Source: Gerris lacustris (taxonomy: Eukaryota; Arthropoda; Insecta; Hemiptera; Gerridae). Taken from it: a stretch of 64,000 bases of DNA. The translations under genes were made by a program, and so were the position numbers. Position 1 is the stretch's first letter, and every line of letters begins with the position of its first letter. This document shows, piece after piece, positions 49,192-62,860 of this stretch. The notes under the pieces are model-generated. The model had not been told where the DNA came from, ran no database searches, and worked only from the letters and a program-made list of their open reading frames with translations. The stretch lies in NCBI GenBank assembly GCA_951217055.1, contig OX578278.1:18915605-18979604 (forward strand), in the 5' to 3' direction.

Positions 49192-49978
49192 AGAGACAAT
49201 GATAACTGCTTAATTTTACTGGGAGTGATAGTGAAAATTCTTTAGAATAAAAGATTTGTAGATAAATATACATTTTTCTCAAAGAAGCAGAGTATAAATG
49301 CTTATATTTTTGATAGTGAGATATATCTTTTATAAAAAGAAAGTTAAACTAAAATTCTAAAAGAAATGTACTTGCTTACTCGATAGAATCAATGAGAATG
49401 AGTTGAAGCAGAAGAGAGTTTGGCAGTGACATGTTTATTGCTCCGTGACTCGAGCAAGTAATCGTCAAGCTCACCTCATCTCTTTTTTTATCTGTACTAT
49501 ACCTTTGTTGATTTTTTTTGTTCTTGAGAAAGGTGATTTTGTATTTTACACCGTTGAAATAACAACCTCTGTTTGATTAAACCACCCTTTAGGTGGGTTC
49601 TGTGACTTTTCTTTTATTGTTGAATTGATAGTTAGTTTTCAATTTTGATAGTCATTGTCATTAAGTTTGTTATAATAATAACTCTCTATTTTTTAATTAT
49701 TGTAAAGAGTACGTTGCTTGTGCTGTTTATAGTTCATATATTATGAAAGTATGAGTGAGTCGTTTAGAACATCAATAATATATTTTGCAGTTAAAATGAA
49801 TTTATTTCAGAACTAAGTACTAGAACAAAGTAATACTTAGAACTAAGTAATATTTGGAATTAAGAACTTTAGTTTCTTACTTTTAAGGGCGTTTCCCCTC
49901 CTCAGGTGTCCCCCTGAATTCCTAAAGATCAAGTTCTCGGGTCTTCCCAGTAGCCATTCTGTAGGTTTATAGTCTGCT
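49192..49978. other. No gene seen
   Basis: AT-rich DNA; short phrases such as aactaagtactagaacaaag and aacttagaactaag recur near 49812-49860. Confidence 0.5.
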
Positions 49979-50887
49979 AGTCTAGAAGATAGCATGCATG
50001 CTATCTTCTAGATGCATAAAAGTGACTGACTAACATCGAGCTAGAATTTTGTGAACAATTTAATATTTTGGTCTCCTTCAAGAATAAGTGGTCGGCAAAG
50101 TTCGTCTGCGGGATATAGCTTGGCCATAAGCTGTTAAAAAATCAGCCCGGTGGAGAGCGGCAATGATCCGCCCATTTTGGCGGATAATGTTATTTTCATG
50201 ATCTTAAGTACAGAATTAGTTAGTTGATCAAAAATCAAGAGTTGAGAAGTGATGGACGTTGTTAGGTGTGAATAAATTAAAACAATTTAATTCATATTTC
50301 TGATACGTTTCAACCCTAAAGGGTCATCTTCAGTCAGTTTAATAAACTAAAACAAACAAATATATTCCAATTTTACAAAAACCAACGTTGCATAACCCAA
50401 TCACAATGGTATCTTAATTCAATTAGGGTTGAAACGTATCAGAAATATGAATTAAATTGTTTTAATTTATTCACACCTAACAACGTCCATCACTTCTCAA
50501 CTCATCATATATTAAAAAGGTGTTCTTAAACTTTTAGTTTAAATTTTCAAAAATCAAGTTGATATTACTTTGTCACTTGATAAGATCACTTTGATTTGGA
50601 GAAATATTTTATTAACTAACCTATCAAGTGACAAACTAACATAAACTTGATCTTTAGTCTTCTAATTTTACACACTCAGGATCATAAAAAATCACATTGT
50701 CCACCCAAATGGGTGGGAAATGGTCGCTTCCGCCGGTCTGTTTTTTTTAACAGCTTATGGTCAAGGTATAACTCGCAGATGAACTTTGCCCGCCTCATAA
50801 TCTTGGAAGACGACAAGATATTAACTCGTACACAAAATTCTAGCTTGATGTTAGTCAGTCACTTTTATGCACGCTATCTACTGGACT
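49979..50887. mobile_element. Foldback element, second copy of the 7670-8246 family
   Basis: The arms share gactgactaacatc.agctag, gttcgtctgcggga and ggtggagagcgg with the first copy but are more diverged. The left tip carries a perfect 32-bp palindrome (49981-50012), as if the terminus had been copied back on itself. The centre is interrupted by the insertion at 50240-50546. Confidence 0.85.
50240..50546. mobile_element. Nested 307-bp insertion with 12-bp target duplication
   Basis: TCAAAAATCAAG is repeated exactly at 50228-50239 and 50547-50558. Inside, about 85-bp inverted arms (agttgagaagtgatggacgt facing acgtccatcacttctcaact) surround a spacer, followed by about 45 bp of AT-rich tail. 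A long, well-conserved duplication is more typical of target-primed retroposition than of cut-and-paste transposons. The left arm carries, on the minus strand, CTGAAGATGACCCTTTAGGG followed by TTGAAAC. Confidence 0.85.
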
Positions 50888-51923
50888 ATGCATAGCTTGT
50901 TAGACTCCACTTATCCAAGATGGTCTGTAGTTCACGCTTCCTCTTTCCAGGCGGGGACCACTCCATTACTCTAGTAATACGAACTTCTAGTACATAAAAC
51001 TTTACCAGGAATGAAGATTTTCACGGAAGACATAATATCTATAGAACAAATTACAAATTGTTAAAAACTTAAAAGGGGAATAAAAAAACTTTAAATAATA
51101 AAGAAGAGCCGAGATAACAAACTTACTTTGAATTAATTTTAAATTTTTAATAGAGTATTCTCAGAACTCTTTTCAAACTCTTGCTCCAGTGAATTTCTCC
51201 GAATTAACGTAGACAATGATATACAGAGCTTCAGATTAATATTTTAGTTACATCTAGATCGTTGTAATCTTAATCAGGTAATTCATTGTACTCGTAACTT
51301 AACTCTTAAAAAAGTGATTAAAAATAAGTCTGAATTGAAAAATTCTACACTTTTATGAAAAAAGAGTACCTAGAACTTAGTTATTAAGCTCTGAAGTTAT
51401 TATATTTCTCAACTCTATAACATATTTTTGAGGGAGAATACATGCTAACTATTGTTTGTAATATTTGTAATAGATAAAAGACAGTTTTGTCTGGTGCTGT
51501 TGTAAAAATCTTTTATCTCCAGTAGGGAGAAAAAGTTATGATTTTGAATTAGTTTAGAGGGACCAAAGTAAGTCTTTTCTTACCTGAACTCAAAAAGTAG
51601 GGATAAAAAGAAAAAGTAGGAAGAAAAAGAAGGATTGCCAACTTAATTATTTTATAAATAGTAGAGAATGAATGGCTAATGTAATGAAGTTGTTGAAATC
51701 AGGTTGGCGACACTGCTTTTTCGACCTTGTTTATCATTGTTTATAATCTGCATCTAAATAACCTTCTATATGAGTTTAATTCCAATTCTTATTTGTTTTT
51801 AATATTCAATCTCTCACATCTGCTATTAAAAGTGCTAACAATTATAGTTATTTATTAAAAATAATAAATAAAAACTGTGCAATTGATCGAGTGTATTGAT
51901 TCCCAACTGGAGATAAAATATTG
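50888..51923. other. No gene seen
   Basis: AT-rich DNA without a recognised feature. Confidence 0.55.
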
Positions 51924-51925
51924 TA

Positions 51926-52078
51926 TGCACCTCCGGAGTAAAATGCCATAATTCCCCTCGCGATAAGTATCTCCCTCGGCTGCGCCTCGGGAATTAAAAA
52001 GTCTAATTCCTTCGGCTTCGCCTCAAGAACAAGCTATTTCGCTCAGGGAATAATGGCTTACTTTACTCCCTAGGTGCA
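51926..52078. mobile_element. Small MITE, 153 bp, TA target
   Basis: The ends TGCACCTCCGGAGTAAAATG and (reverse complement of the right) TGCACCTAGGGAGTAAAGTA continue into ccattattccc. TA flanks both sides (51924-51925, 52079-52080). The inner part holds cgcctcgggaatt facing aattccttcggc. No coding sequence. Confidence 0.85.
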
Positions 52079-52080
52079 TA

Positions 52081-53009
52081 AATAACTATTGGCGGCCACA
52101 AATTAAAAATATTATTAATGATAAGCATTAACAGAATCAGCATTTGTTCGTCACAATTAAGTTAAATTTTCATATTATTCTTAGTTAGAATTTTCATTTA
52201 AGTGTTTATTGTGTATAACTAATTTCAACATTAGATTATGTTATGATTATGCCAACTCCGAAACACTTTTTCTATTTTATATTGTAATTATGTGAATATA
52301 TGTGCGGAGAGGGTGAGAAAGAATGAAAAAAATAAAATATATATCTACCTAAATAAATTATAATTCATAAAAAAAACCGCTGTGATGAAGCAATAGGAAG
52401 GGCAAAGTAAATAATACAAAATGGCTGTTTTTTTTTTAAAAAAAGAAAAGGAAGCATTGAAAAATCCTTGAGAAAATACCCAGCCCCATTCCCCCATGGA
52501 AATTTTCTCTCCTTGTGGCGCCGCAGTGACTTCTAAGCTTTAAACCCCTCTCTGACAAAATAATATTCAATTTTCATCCTCGAAAACCTTCTTTTCCAAG
52601 TTTATAATTCAAAATATTTCCCCCACCCCACACAATTTTCATACCAAAGCCCCCCCCCCCCTTACTCTTCATTTCTTGAAATTATACGTTTGAGGTAACT
52701 TTAATGGCGAATGCCGTCGGGGTTTTTAACCGAGATGGCGGAAAGGAGTGAGGCCCTACAGAAATTAATTTATTTTATCCCTTTTTCTAACCCCCCTCCC
52801 CCCTCCCCAACCATATTACAAAAAATTTCGGGAGATAATCCTTAACTTTACTTAGTGGTTGACTTAATTTTTAAGGATATCTTTCTTTTTTGTATCTTTC
52901 AGCAAGAATAGAATTAAATTGTTTTGTTTTTTACTAAGGGGCAATACGCATCTATTTTGAAATTATATTTATTATAATATTTTTATGTTATTTATAGCTG
53001 GATAACCGT
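52081..53009. other. No gene seen
   Basis: Contains C-rich patches (52653, 52792) and one aatgccgtcgggg phrase; nothing coding. Confidence 0.5.
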
Positions 53010-53275
53010 GCTTCATTTTTTTCGATTTAGCTTCAGGGTATGATTTATCTGAACATAAACTCAAAATTTCATTAAAATATGTTTAGTTAGTAGATATATA
53101 GGCTTTAAACGTCTAGGCTCTGCGTCAGAAGGTGAAAAATCAATAATTAAAAACTACTTTTTCGAGCTCAGGTGACCTTACAAAGTGTGACTCTATTTAA
53201 ATATAAAAATCAAATTTTCGCGCCTTCACAATACCTTCTCTCTATGTACAACTTATATGTGAAAGTAATAAATAA
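53010..53275 (-). repeat. Beta-family repeat, 3' truncated copy
   Basis: Minus-strand beta from the terminal hairpin region (near 53240-53270) through cgcgaaaatttga to the area past the tetranucleotide run, which has largely decayed here. Confidence 0.72.
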
Positions 53276-54875
53276 AGAACTTTGTAAATGGACCATTTTT
53301 TATTAGGTATGAGTTTAAAGTTATATGCTTTCTTATTGTTTCATACCTAGTGTTTTAATTGTTTGTATGTTGGTTATACTGTTAAAACAGCTGTTTTTAG
53401 TTTAAGTGCGCATGTCTTTTGGAGTCGCTAGTTATTTAAGAAATGTTTCTTTTGCTTGTTGTTTCTTTTATTTTATCGTTCATTTTTACTAACGTACAAT
53501 TATTATTACAGTTTCTTCTGAATAAATACTTTTAAATAACAAAATTTAATATTATTCTTTGCTTTATTTACAATTTTAAAGTTCATTTTTACAAATCAAC
53601 ATAGTTTAATATTTACGGGTTTTCACCTTTTACTTGTGAACCTTTGGTTCAAAGGTATTCTCGAGTTAATATCAACAAACTTTTAATTAGTACTAAATAG
53701 TTTTTTTTATTTTTTTTATTTTATAAGTGCGTGTTAAGTGATTAAAATAGATTTGTTTATAGTTTATCGGTTTGTTTATAATATATTCGTGAGTGAATAA
53801 TTCATGGTTGACAAGAAGAACATACAGAAATACAGAAATCGGCTCAACTTAAAAGGTAGATCGATTTTTAAAATGTGTTTGTAGTTTACAAAAGTAAATC
53901 TGATAAAACTTTAATGAAATCCTGTTAAGTTATCATCTATTCCATATTTTTCAAGTGCAGTATAGATAGTTTATTGTCAGTGGAATCAGATTATAAACCT
54001 ACTTTCTCATTTGAATAAAGCTTGTTTTAATTTTGTATATGCCACTACGATTTGTATTTAGACTTTAACTTTTTGGCTACACTGATTTTCTTTAATCGTG
54101 TACAAGGTTTAATTTTATTGTTTTAGTTTAGTGTAACATACTTTGTTTAATCTTTAGAATAGAATACGTTAATTAAAATCGTTCCCCTCTATAATAGGGA
54201 GTGATTTACTATGTAAGATAGAACTGTTAAACAAAGAGGCATCATCCCTACTATCTATGTAAAAGTGTTAATTTCCCTATGTCTTAACAGTTTGTTGTAC
54301 TAAAAGATATTGCCCCTTAAAACGTCCTCTGCTCCGCAGATTTATCGACGCTTTCATATATCATATCAAATTGGAAATAATTTAAACATATAATTCTATA
54401 GGGATGTAGTTAAGCCTTAGTATATATTTAGGAACCTAATTAAAACATTTAGGATGCTATGGAGGCTCTTTTAACATAATTAAATTATTTTTTGAATTTA
54501 ATTACCCCACATAAACTCAGAACCTCTATACACACTTATAACCTCACAAAGGAAATAATATTGTTTTATAGTATACACTACACATCGTTTTTTTTTATAG
54601 CTATGTTCTATACCAAGTTAGGAAGATCTTTTTACATTTGTTTACAAGAATGTTCAAAGATCCTAAGGATCAGTAACCTTTTCTCAGTATCATTGAACAT
54701 TCTTGTGACCACTTATGCTTACATTTATGCTCCTATCTACTCCATCCTTAGTTGATCTCTGTCTACTTACTAGTAGTAGTTGTAGTAGTAAGGTCCTAGT
54801 ACTCTAGACGGGTAGGACGAACCACTTGTTCGAGCCTAGCAATTAGGCTATCCTTTAGGCCCATTTTACTATCCC
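53276..54875. other. AT-rich stretch, no gene seen
   Basis: A frame at 54492-54755 (87 codons) is hydrophobic and AT-driven, without a domain. A gttgtagtagtaag microsatellite lies near 54770. Confidence 0.5.
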
Positions 54876-54935
54876 CGTGGTAGAGAGTTCCAGCCACTTC
54901 ACACATCATACCTCTGTACATTTTACCGCTATCGA
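54876..54935 (-). repeat. SINE tail fragment
   Basis: ccgtggtagagagttccagc and following bases match the distal 60 bp of the SINE at 19824-20021 in the same orientation. The tRNA-like head is missing. Confidence 0.72.
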
Positions 54936-55287
54936 CTTACTAAATCGGACATACAAAGGATGATCGTCTTGCTTATTTTCGCCAAACATATTTAGGAGAA
55001 TCTTCCTAGTTACCCATTGCAACTTAAATCTTTCTAAATTTTCTGGAAACGTAATATAATTATACTCTAAGGTAATTATCTTGTTTTATCGAACACCAAG
55101 TACACTACCCATACCCATAGTTATTTTCTCGCTATATATACTTCATCACTCTTTGATAAGTTCTTATTATCTAATACTACAGACTTCCTACTTATATTCT
55201 TTGTTTTTGTTTATAATTTGCCTTTACTAATTCCTACCTCAAGAAACATAGGCACTCTTTTACTTTGTTACCCACCATTTATTTATT

Positions 55288-55905
55288 GCTTCCGAGCTTA
55301 CCGAAGGTAACGGAAGCTATGTGATCGTTCCGAAGAACGGAAAAATTTTAGGTCTCCGTTTTCAAAAATTCCAAGACAGAAATCCGTTTCAGACATCAGG
55401 GAACATTTTTGGTTCCGTGTCTGTCTGTCGGTCTGTCGTTCAATTTTGCGAACCAACATATCTTAAAAACTACACGTCCAATTTTAATTAAATTTGGGTG
55501 GTTGGTCATGAGAATCCCATTGTTGGTCCCATATAAGTTTCAACCCTCTGCGCTTATTTGTTTCTCTTCCACATGCGCACAAACATACATTAATTTACAC
55601 CTATAGCTTCAAACGTGCTTATCTGATTTGAATGAAACTTTTATAGTTTATCGAAAGTAACCCGTAGATGACCCAAGATTAATTTGAACCGTCTGCGCTC
55701 TTTAGCTTTTGCTAAATTGATATACTTTATTTCGTGTAAAAAATCAAAACAATTTTGACAGATTAAAGAAAAAAAAACGGGGGAAACAATTAAACCAATT
55801 AGACAATAATGGCTTTTAAAAGCATAAAATCAAGAAAAGTACGTGCATAGGATGCGAGGAAGCTATGTGCCACACCAATTGACAGTCTATTTTTTATTTA
55901 TAATT
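55288..55905 (+). repeat. Alpha-family repeat, most complete copy
   Basis: It begins with a hairpin (GCTTCCG agc TTACC gaa GGTAA CGGAAGC, 55288-55317). Then come ttggttccgtgtctgtctgt (TGTC run to about 55445), acacgtccaattttaattaa atttggg, cacatgcgcacaaacatac and cgtctgcgctcttta. The terminus gaggaagctatgtgccacac lies at about 55855-55875. No coding sequence; the 65-codon frame here is chance. Confidence 0.88.
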
Positions 55906-57372
<1,467 letters not shown>

Positions 57373-57783
57373 AGGGTTTCGTTGGTAAAACCAAAAAAAC
57401 CCTTATAGTTTCGTTCATGTGTCTGCCTGTCTGTCTGTCAGTCTGTCACTCTGTACGGTTCCAATAACTTTTGAATAAAAAGAGATAGAAACATGAAACT
57501 TTCCAATATTAAAGATCGTTTTGACGCGCACACAGGAAAAATATAGCGAACTCAAAATTATCAGCTGTTCAAATCCAAAATGGCGGATCATTCACGTCAT
57601 GCGAAAAAAATATTTTTTTAAAATTTTGAGTGAGATATCAAATTAAAGGTATTGAAGAGTAGATTACAAAAATAAATAACACTTGTGAAAAGCGTTTAAT
57701 TTTATACGCCATTTAGAAAAAAACATCAAAATCTTGCCCCCCCCCCCTTACTAATTTCATTTTTACAACACCAACGAAACCCT
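57373..57783 (+). repeat. Delta-family element with 14-bp perfect inverted ends
   Basis: AGGGTTTCGTTGGT (57373-57386) and its exact reverse complement (57770-57783) bound it. The left end also folds locally (AGGGTTT ... AAACCCT, 57373-57403). A gtgtctgcctgtctgtctgt run (57419-57447) and gatagaaacatgaaactttcc follow. The interior has ccaaaatggcgg. No coding sequence. Confidence 0.85.
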
Positions 57784-57898
57784 TTTTACGCGTGACTTCA
57801 TGCAGTACCAATTTTTACTATGTATTATATATATTCACTCGGTACCCGCACCCCCAATCCACTACCATCTATTCCACTCATCCTTTTCAGCTATTGCT

Positions 57899-58416
57899 AC
57901 GTTCACAGGTTCAAACATCGTTTTGAAAGCGTTTCGGATCCGATTCGTTTTTAAAACGATACATGTTCACCCAACAAAAAATTCAGGTGATAGAAATATT
58001 TTTTTTCGATGTCTCATAACGGTGACGTCTCGAGTAAAACCTTCTTTCTTGTTACCTAATATGTCCGTGATTTTTACATTTTATTTACAAGTTGTTAAAA
58101 GTTTTTACAGGTCCTTTAAAGTGTTAACATTATTTTAAAAACATTTTTGCAAAAAAAAAAAAAGAAAACAAAGGAAACGGAAACGTAAGCTCACGAAAAC
58201 AAACAACTAAGAAAGAGGAAAAGAGTAAAATAACCTGATATCTTGATCCTCTCCAGGACCTGTTCATACGAGCGTTTTGAATTCGATCCCCCGTTCCGAT
58301 CACGTATTTTTGGTGGAGCGGATTTAAACCGATACGATCCTTCGTTCTCCGTTCACATAGCGTTTTGAACTAGCAGATCGTTTTTAAAACAGTTTTCAAA
58401 ACGATGTATGAACGTT
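57899..58416. mobile_element. Inverted-repeat element, about 518 bp
   Basis: acgttcacaggttcaaacat / cgttttgaaa on the left pairs with the inverse of ttttcaaaacgatgtatgaa cgt on the right (one short gap). Further inverted words, such as tttttaaaacgat, lie inside. A 112-codon + frame at 57800-58138 overlaps it and is not supported as a gene. Confidence 0.65.
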
Positions 58417-58427
58417 GTATATGTCAG

Positions 58428-59437
58428 TTAACTATTTTTTTTTTAATATTCTATATTTATTGCTATACGCTTGCTTCAACGACAGAGCCAAGCGATGCAT
58501 ATAGTTTAATGTAAAGTAGCCACATGACAAACTTAAATAAATGAAAATAGCAATATTATACATTAATAATATAATTTAAATGGATAGCTACTTAAGTTAA
58601 GTGGCGGTTGTGCAATGCCTTATAAATAATATTTAGTAGCATAAGCTCTTTGGCAGACCTAACCCTACTGCGCCACTTATTATCATAGTAAAAATTCAAA
58701 ACGAAAACTTAAATTTGATTAATAACTGCAATTTTGTACTAAATGATAAGTGAAACTTAAAAATAATTATTTTATCTCCTATTTGACGATTGATAGAGAT
58801 AAAAAATAACTTCAATTTATAATAGCAATCCACATCTAAAGTTTTGTTTTCAACTATTGAGGAAAAAGTGTTTTAAAACATTTTACCAATGCAACAACTG
58901 TTTGCAGCGGAAAACCTCTGAATTTCAATTTGTATTAAAAAGTATTTCGGTGGTTGAATTATTTAGTTATTCCAGAGTTGTGTTTTAATTTAGGGTTTTG
59001 ATTTAAATTTCATGAAATCTCTCCTACAGAGCGAGAGGAGAGAGAGAGAAAAGAGAGTGGACCCTATAGTAATTATCAGATTGTATAAAACCAAGCTCTC
59101 TTTAAGATTGTGTCTACTCTCTTTCTTTAATATAAAACTCAGACTTTTTTTTTAAAAAAATTACTATTTAAGTATTATTTATTTATATATTATTTTATTT
59201 AACATGTATTATTTAACTAGTAAGAGTTTAAAGTGAATCAAAATTCATATTTTAACTTTATTCATGAGTATAATATATTTATATATTTGACTATTTAACT
59301 TTTGGTACTTCTTTAGATTGTTACTTCCCTATGTTGTTTTTAGAATATAAATAGATATAATTAGTTATACATTCATTTGTCTAAATAACTATTAAGAGTC
59401 TAATTTACTATGGGACAAAGGAATATCACACTTCTGT
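58428..59437. other. No gene seen
   Basis: AT-rich; a purine-rich gagagagagag tract lies near 59030. Confidence 0.55.
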
Positions 59438-60510
59438 TTTTTTCTCTTATGCTTTGTGATAAAAAGAGAAAGTATTTTGATGTCATGTAGTGATGAAGTT
59501 ATTATTATTAGTTTGATGCCACGATAAATTAAGAGTCTATAAAAAATATATATTTCGAAACAAATGTCAGTCTGTAGTACGTACAGTCGCGTTAAGCCTA
59601 AACCAATGGGCTGATTTCGATAACATTTTGCATACAGGTTCAGAAAAGTCATATTCCGAGGCGAAATCCAGAAATGAGTTAAAGCTCTATATTTGGGGTT
59701 GCTATCCCAAAGAACTCCAACAGTAAAATAATTATTTCTCGTAAACAGTTCCGACAATTTTTGATTAAAAGGTTCTAAAATGAAGTTTATTTAAGTACAA
59801 AACCAACCATATATGTAGTTTTCTCAGGAAAATAATAAAGTTCCTGAGAAAATATCTATAATTGCAAAGGGTGAAAGATCGAGTTCGATTCCCCGCCGTG
59901 AGGAGCTATTTTTGACATTTTTATGTTTAGGCTATGGAACATAAGTCAAAAACGTTACGTTACTTTTAGCTTAAAAACTTAAAAAAGTATAACAGGGAGT
60001 TAGACAGCTATAGGAGGTCTGTAATCCAGTCTAGCTGTAGTGCCTTCCCCTACCGCGCTTCGTAGGGCCGAAGAAAGTCGAAAAGATTATACGTGTGACA
60101 GGGAGTTAGGAAAGTACAGGAGGTTGCCATCAACTCTCAGCTCTCTCGGCCTACCTAGTATGAAGGCATATTAACAATTCGTAGAAGGCAGGCCGGCGCC
60201 TTTGAATTCAGTCGTTTGTAATCAAGCCGCGGCAGTGCCGATGTGGAGATAAGAATAAAAATTATCTTCTATCTACTTTTATCAACTACTTGAATAAATT
60301 ACCGATTTTATTTCATTTTATGTCGGTAGTTTACGCAGAGTGAAAACATGAAAATGTCTCACTGTCTTGCGGACTCGTATGCAAGAAGTTTTTTTGTTAT
60401 TATGGTAAATTTTTACAAAATGTTTATTAATAATTAAATGTCACGAAAACCCAAAAAAACTAACAAACGTAAAACACTGGTACGATAGTTCGAGTTGTAT
60501 CGTATAGATA
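59438..60510 (+). repeat. Beta-family repeat with an internal insertion
   Basis: Beta runs from a hairpin-like start (tttctc ... gagaaagta) through ttaagcctaaaccaatgggc and agttcgattccccgccg (one change from the B box, 59882-59892) to about 59925. It resumes at about 60407 (atgtttattaataattaaat, then aaaacactgg) to about 60510. About 480 bp of unrelated DNA with a duplicated acagggagttag phrase (59993, 60099) lies between. Confidence 0.75.
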
Positions 60511-60517
60511 TTTTCTT

Positions 60518-61105
60518 ACAAGCTTACCGAAGGTAACGGAAGCTATGTAATCGTTCTGAAGACCGAAAATGTATATTGTCTCCTATTTCAAAAATTCTAA
60601 GATAAGAAATCTGTTTTACTCATCAGGGCTCATTTTTGGTTCCGTCCATGTCTGTTGGCAATTTTTATCTAAAAATACTACTCGTCCGTTTTTAATCAAA
60701 TTTAAATGGTAGGTTATATTTATCCCATTGTTGGTCCCATATAAATTTTAACCTTTTACGCCCATTTGTTTCTCTTCCACATGCTCACAAACATCCATTT
60801 ATTTACACCTATATCTTCAAATGTACTCATATGATTTTTATGAAATATATGGATGGTTTGTAGCAAGTAGCCCGCAAGCCCGCAGGTAGCTCCAGATTAA
60901 CTTGAACCGTCTGTGCTCTTTAAATTTTGCTAAATTGATAATTTAATTCGTATGAAAAATCATAACAATTTTAACAGATTTTAAAAACGGGAGGAAAATT
61001 AAATAAATTTGACAATAATAGAATGTATAAGCATAAACTCATTAAAGTATACGAAAGAGATGGCGAGGAAGCATTGTGCCACACCAATTGGTGGACTATT
61101 TAATT
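60518..61105 (+). repeat. Alpha-family repeat, near-complete copy
   Basis: It starts agcttaccgaaggtaacgga directly after the beta copy and ends at gcgaggaagcattgtgccac. It retains the ttggttccgtccatgtctgt region (TGTC run shortened), cacatgctcacaaacatcc and agtagcccgca. Confidence 0.86.
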
Positions 61106-62674
61106 AATTTATTTTTAATTGTTTAAAATGCTTCCGCATTGCACTTAAGTAGTTTTGCTTCGATTCTTAGGATTACTCGTATTAATCTATTTTTGATTAA
61201 GTCTGACTTAAATCCCTTCAGCAGTTTCTCGAGGAAAGTTAACTAATCAACTTTGATTTGATAGTTTAAATTACAATTTGAATGCCATAAGGATTAATGT
61301 GTTACACATTAATCCAGATTGTTTAGTCATTTAATTATGTGTTGTAATTCTATCTCCTTAGATTTCACATTATAAATAGATAAATAAATTAATTAAGCTG
61401 GAGCTGGAGGTTGAATTGACGGACTACTAAAATTACTTTGTTGTGAAGCTAGAAGATTGTATAAAGTTTAACTCAGTTAGACCTCTAGTCTTGTTTAAAC
61501 TTGATTAAACCCAGTCTACTAAACTTGACCTTCTATCTCATTCGGTAACAAATCCCACTTTATTCGACCTAAACACATTTTAACGATCTTTTACAAAACA
61601 AAGATTTATCTGAGCGGACGGTAGTGCGCAAGACCAAGTTCCAGCTAACATGAAGTTTATCTTCACTTAAACCAATAGACCCGGTTTTTCTCACCTTCAT
61701 ATCTCTGCTTCTTCTTAACATGGGCTTTTGAAATTTGAACCATAGATTACGCTTGTAGCTTAAAACACTGTACAAAATTGAGCCCGTATTATTATTAGTA
61801 ACCCCCTCCCCTCCCCCTCCTGTATTGTTACTATCGTCGTCATTTCCGCTTTCATCTGCTGCCAAAGCTTATGCATTAAGCCTTATCAAAGGATAAGGGT
61901 TTCAATTGCATTTTTGTTACTGACTCACTCATCATCAACATTATGACTCTTTCAGATTAGCTATAGCCATAAAACTGATAGGAATATTCTAAAATGTTGA
62001 AATTTCTCAATTTCAGCAATAATGCTCTTTAATCGAGTATTCATTATTTTATAAATTCTTCCTATTTGCTGAGAATACGTGAGTCAACTTTTTCTCAAGT
62101 ACCGTGTCATAATACCACTTTTTTAATAGTTTTGTTATTGTTTTGCATATAATTTGAAAGTCCCCAATTTGTACAATTCTAAAGTTCCAGACTCCCCACT
62201 CAAAAAATCCATCCGTATATTTTATGCCTCATTCAGGAATCGGCCGAGTGTTAAGCAATACAAATTAAAGAGCATTATTGCTCTTTAATGACTAAGATGA
62301 TTAGGGCTGAGCAACAAAGGGACTTCTTCGGAAACCAAACTTTCTATCATCTAATAAGGTTTTAAATATTAGAAACAAGGTACTACCTGATTTCTCCACT
62401 TATCGTTTGGATGCCCGTTACGACTAATTCTATCCTCGGCAATCTTCCCTATCTTCGTCCTGAAGGTTCCGCTCCCTCATTGATCTTACTTCACCCTTAT
62501 TATCATCGTCATTTCCGATTTCATCTGCTGTAAAATCTCTTCATTGCTCACCCTTTCTAATCGCTATATTCGTGCATCCCTTCTTAGCCCATCCATGTCC
62601 AATGTCCACAGCACTGATTCGGTCCTTCGGTTTTTACTCTGTGATGTGCATTGAATATATAGATAGAAAGTATT
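61106..62674. other. Unclassified; one acidic open frame
   Basis: A 98-codon minus-strand frame (61569-61865) starts MAADESGNDDDSNNT and goes on to a basic segment (KPMLRRSRDMKVRKTGSIG). I recognise no family. A related minus-strand piece (ADEIGNDDDN) occurs at about 62497-62530. These could be fragments of an unknown repeat protein or a small lineage-specific gene. The rest is AT-rich without features. Confidence 0.4.
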
Positions 62675-62860
62675 GTTTCCGTCAGGTCCATACTTCTGCT
62701 CCGTACGTTAAGATATTCTCTGTCAGTGTCCATTGTCCATACTTATGCTCCTTATACGTTATGATACTTACTGTCAGTGTGTATACTTATGCTCCGAACG
62801 TTATGATATTCTCCGTCAATGTCCATACTTATACTCCGTACGTTAAGATAGTCATATCAA
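62675..62860 (-). pseudogene. Tandemly amplified LINE ORF2 fragment
   Basis: On the minus strand the array repeats a unit encoding a variant of ITYGAEVWTLTENI, about four times with units of roughly 40-55 bp (+ strand: ccatacttatgctccgtacg and variants). This is the same conserved block as in the relic at 40566-41130 (VTYASETWTLTV). Stops and shifts are frequent. The + strand frame at 62572-62952 is the antisense by-product. Confidence 0.68.
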
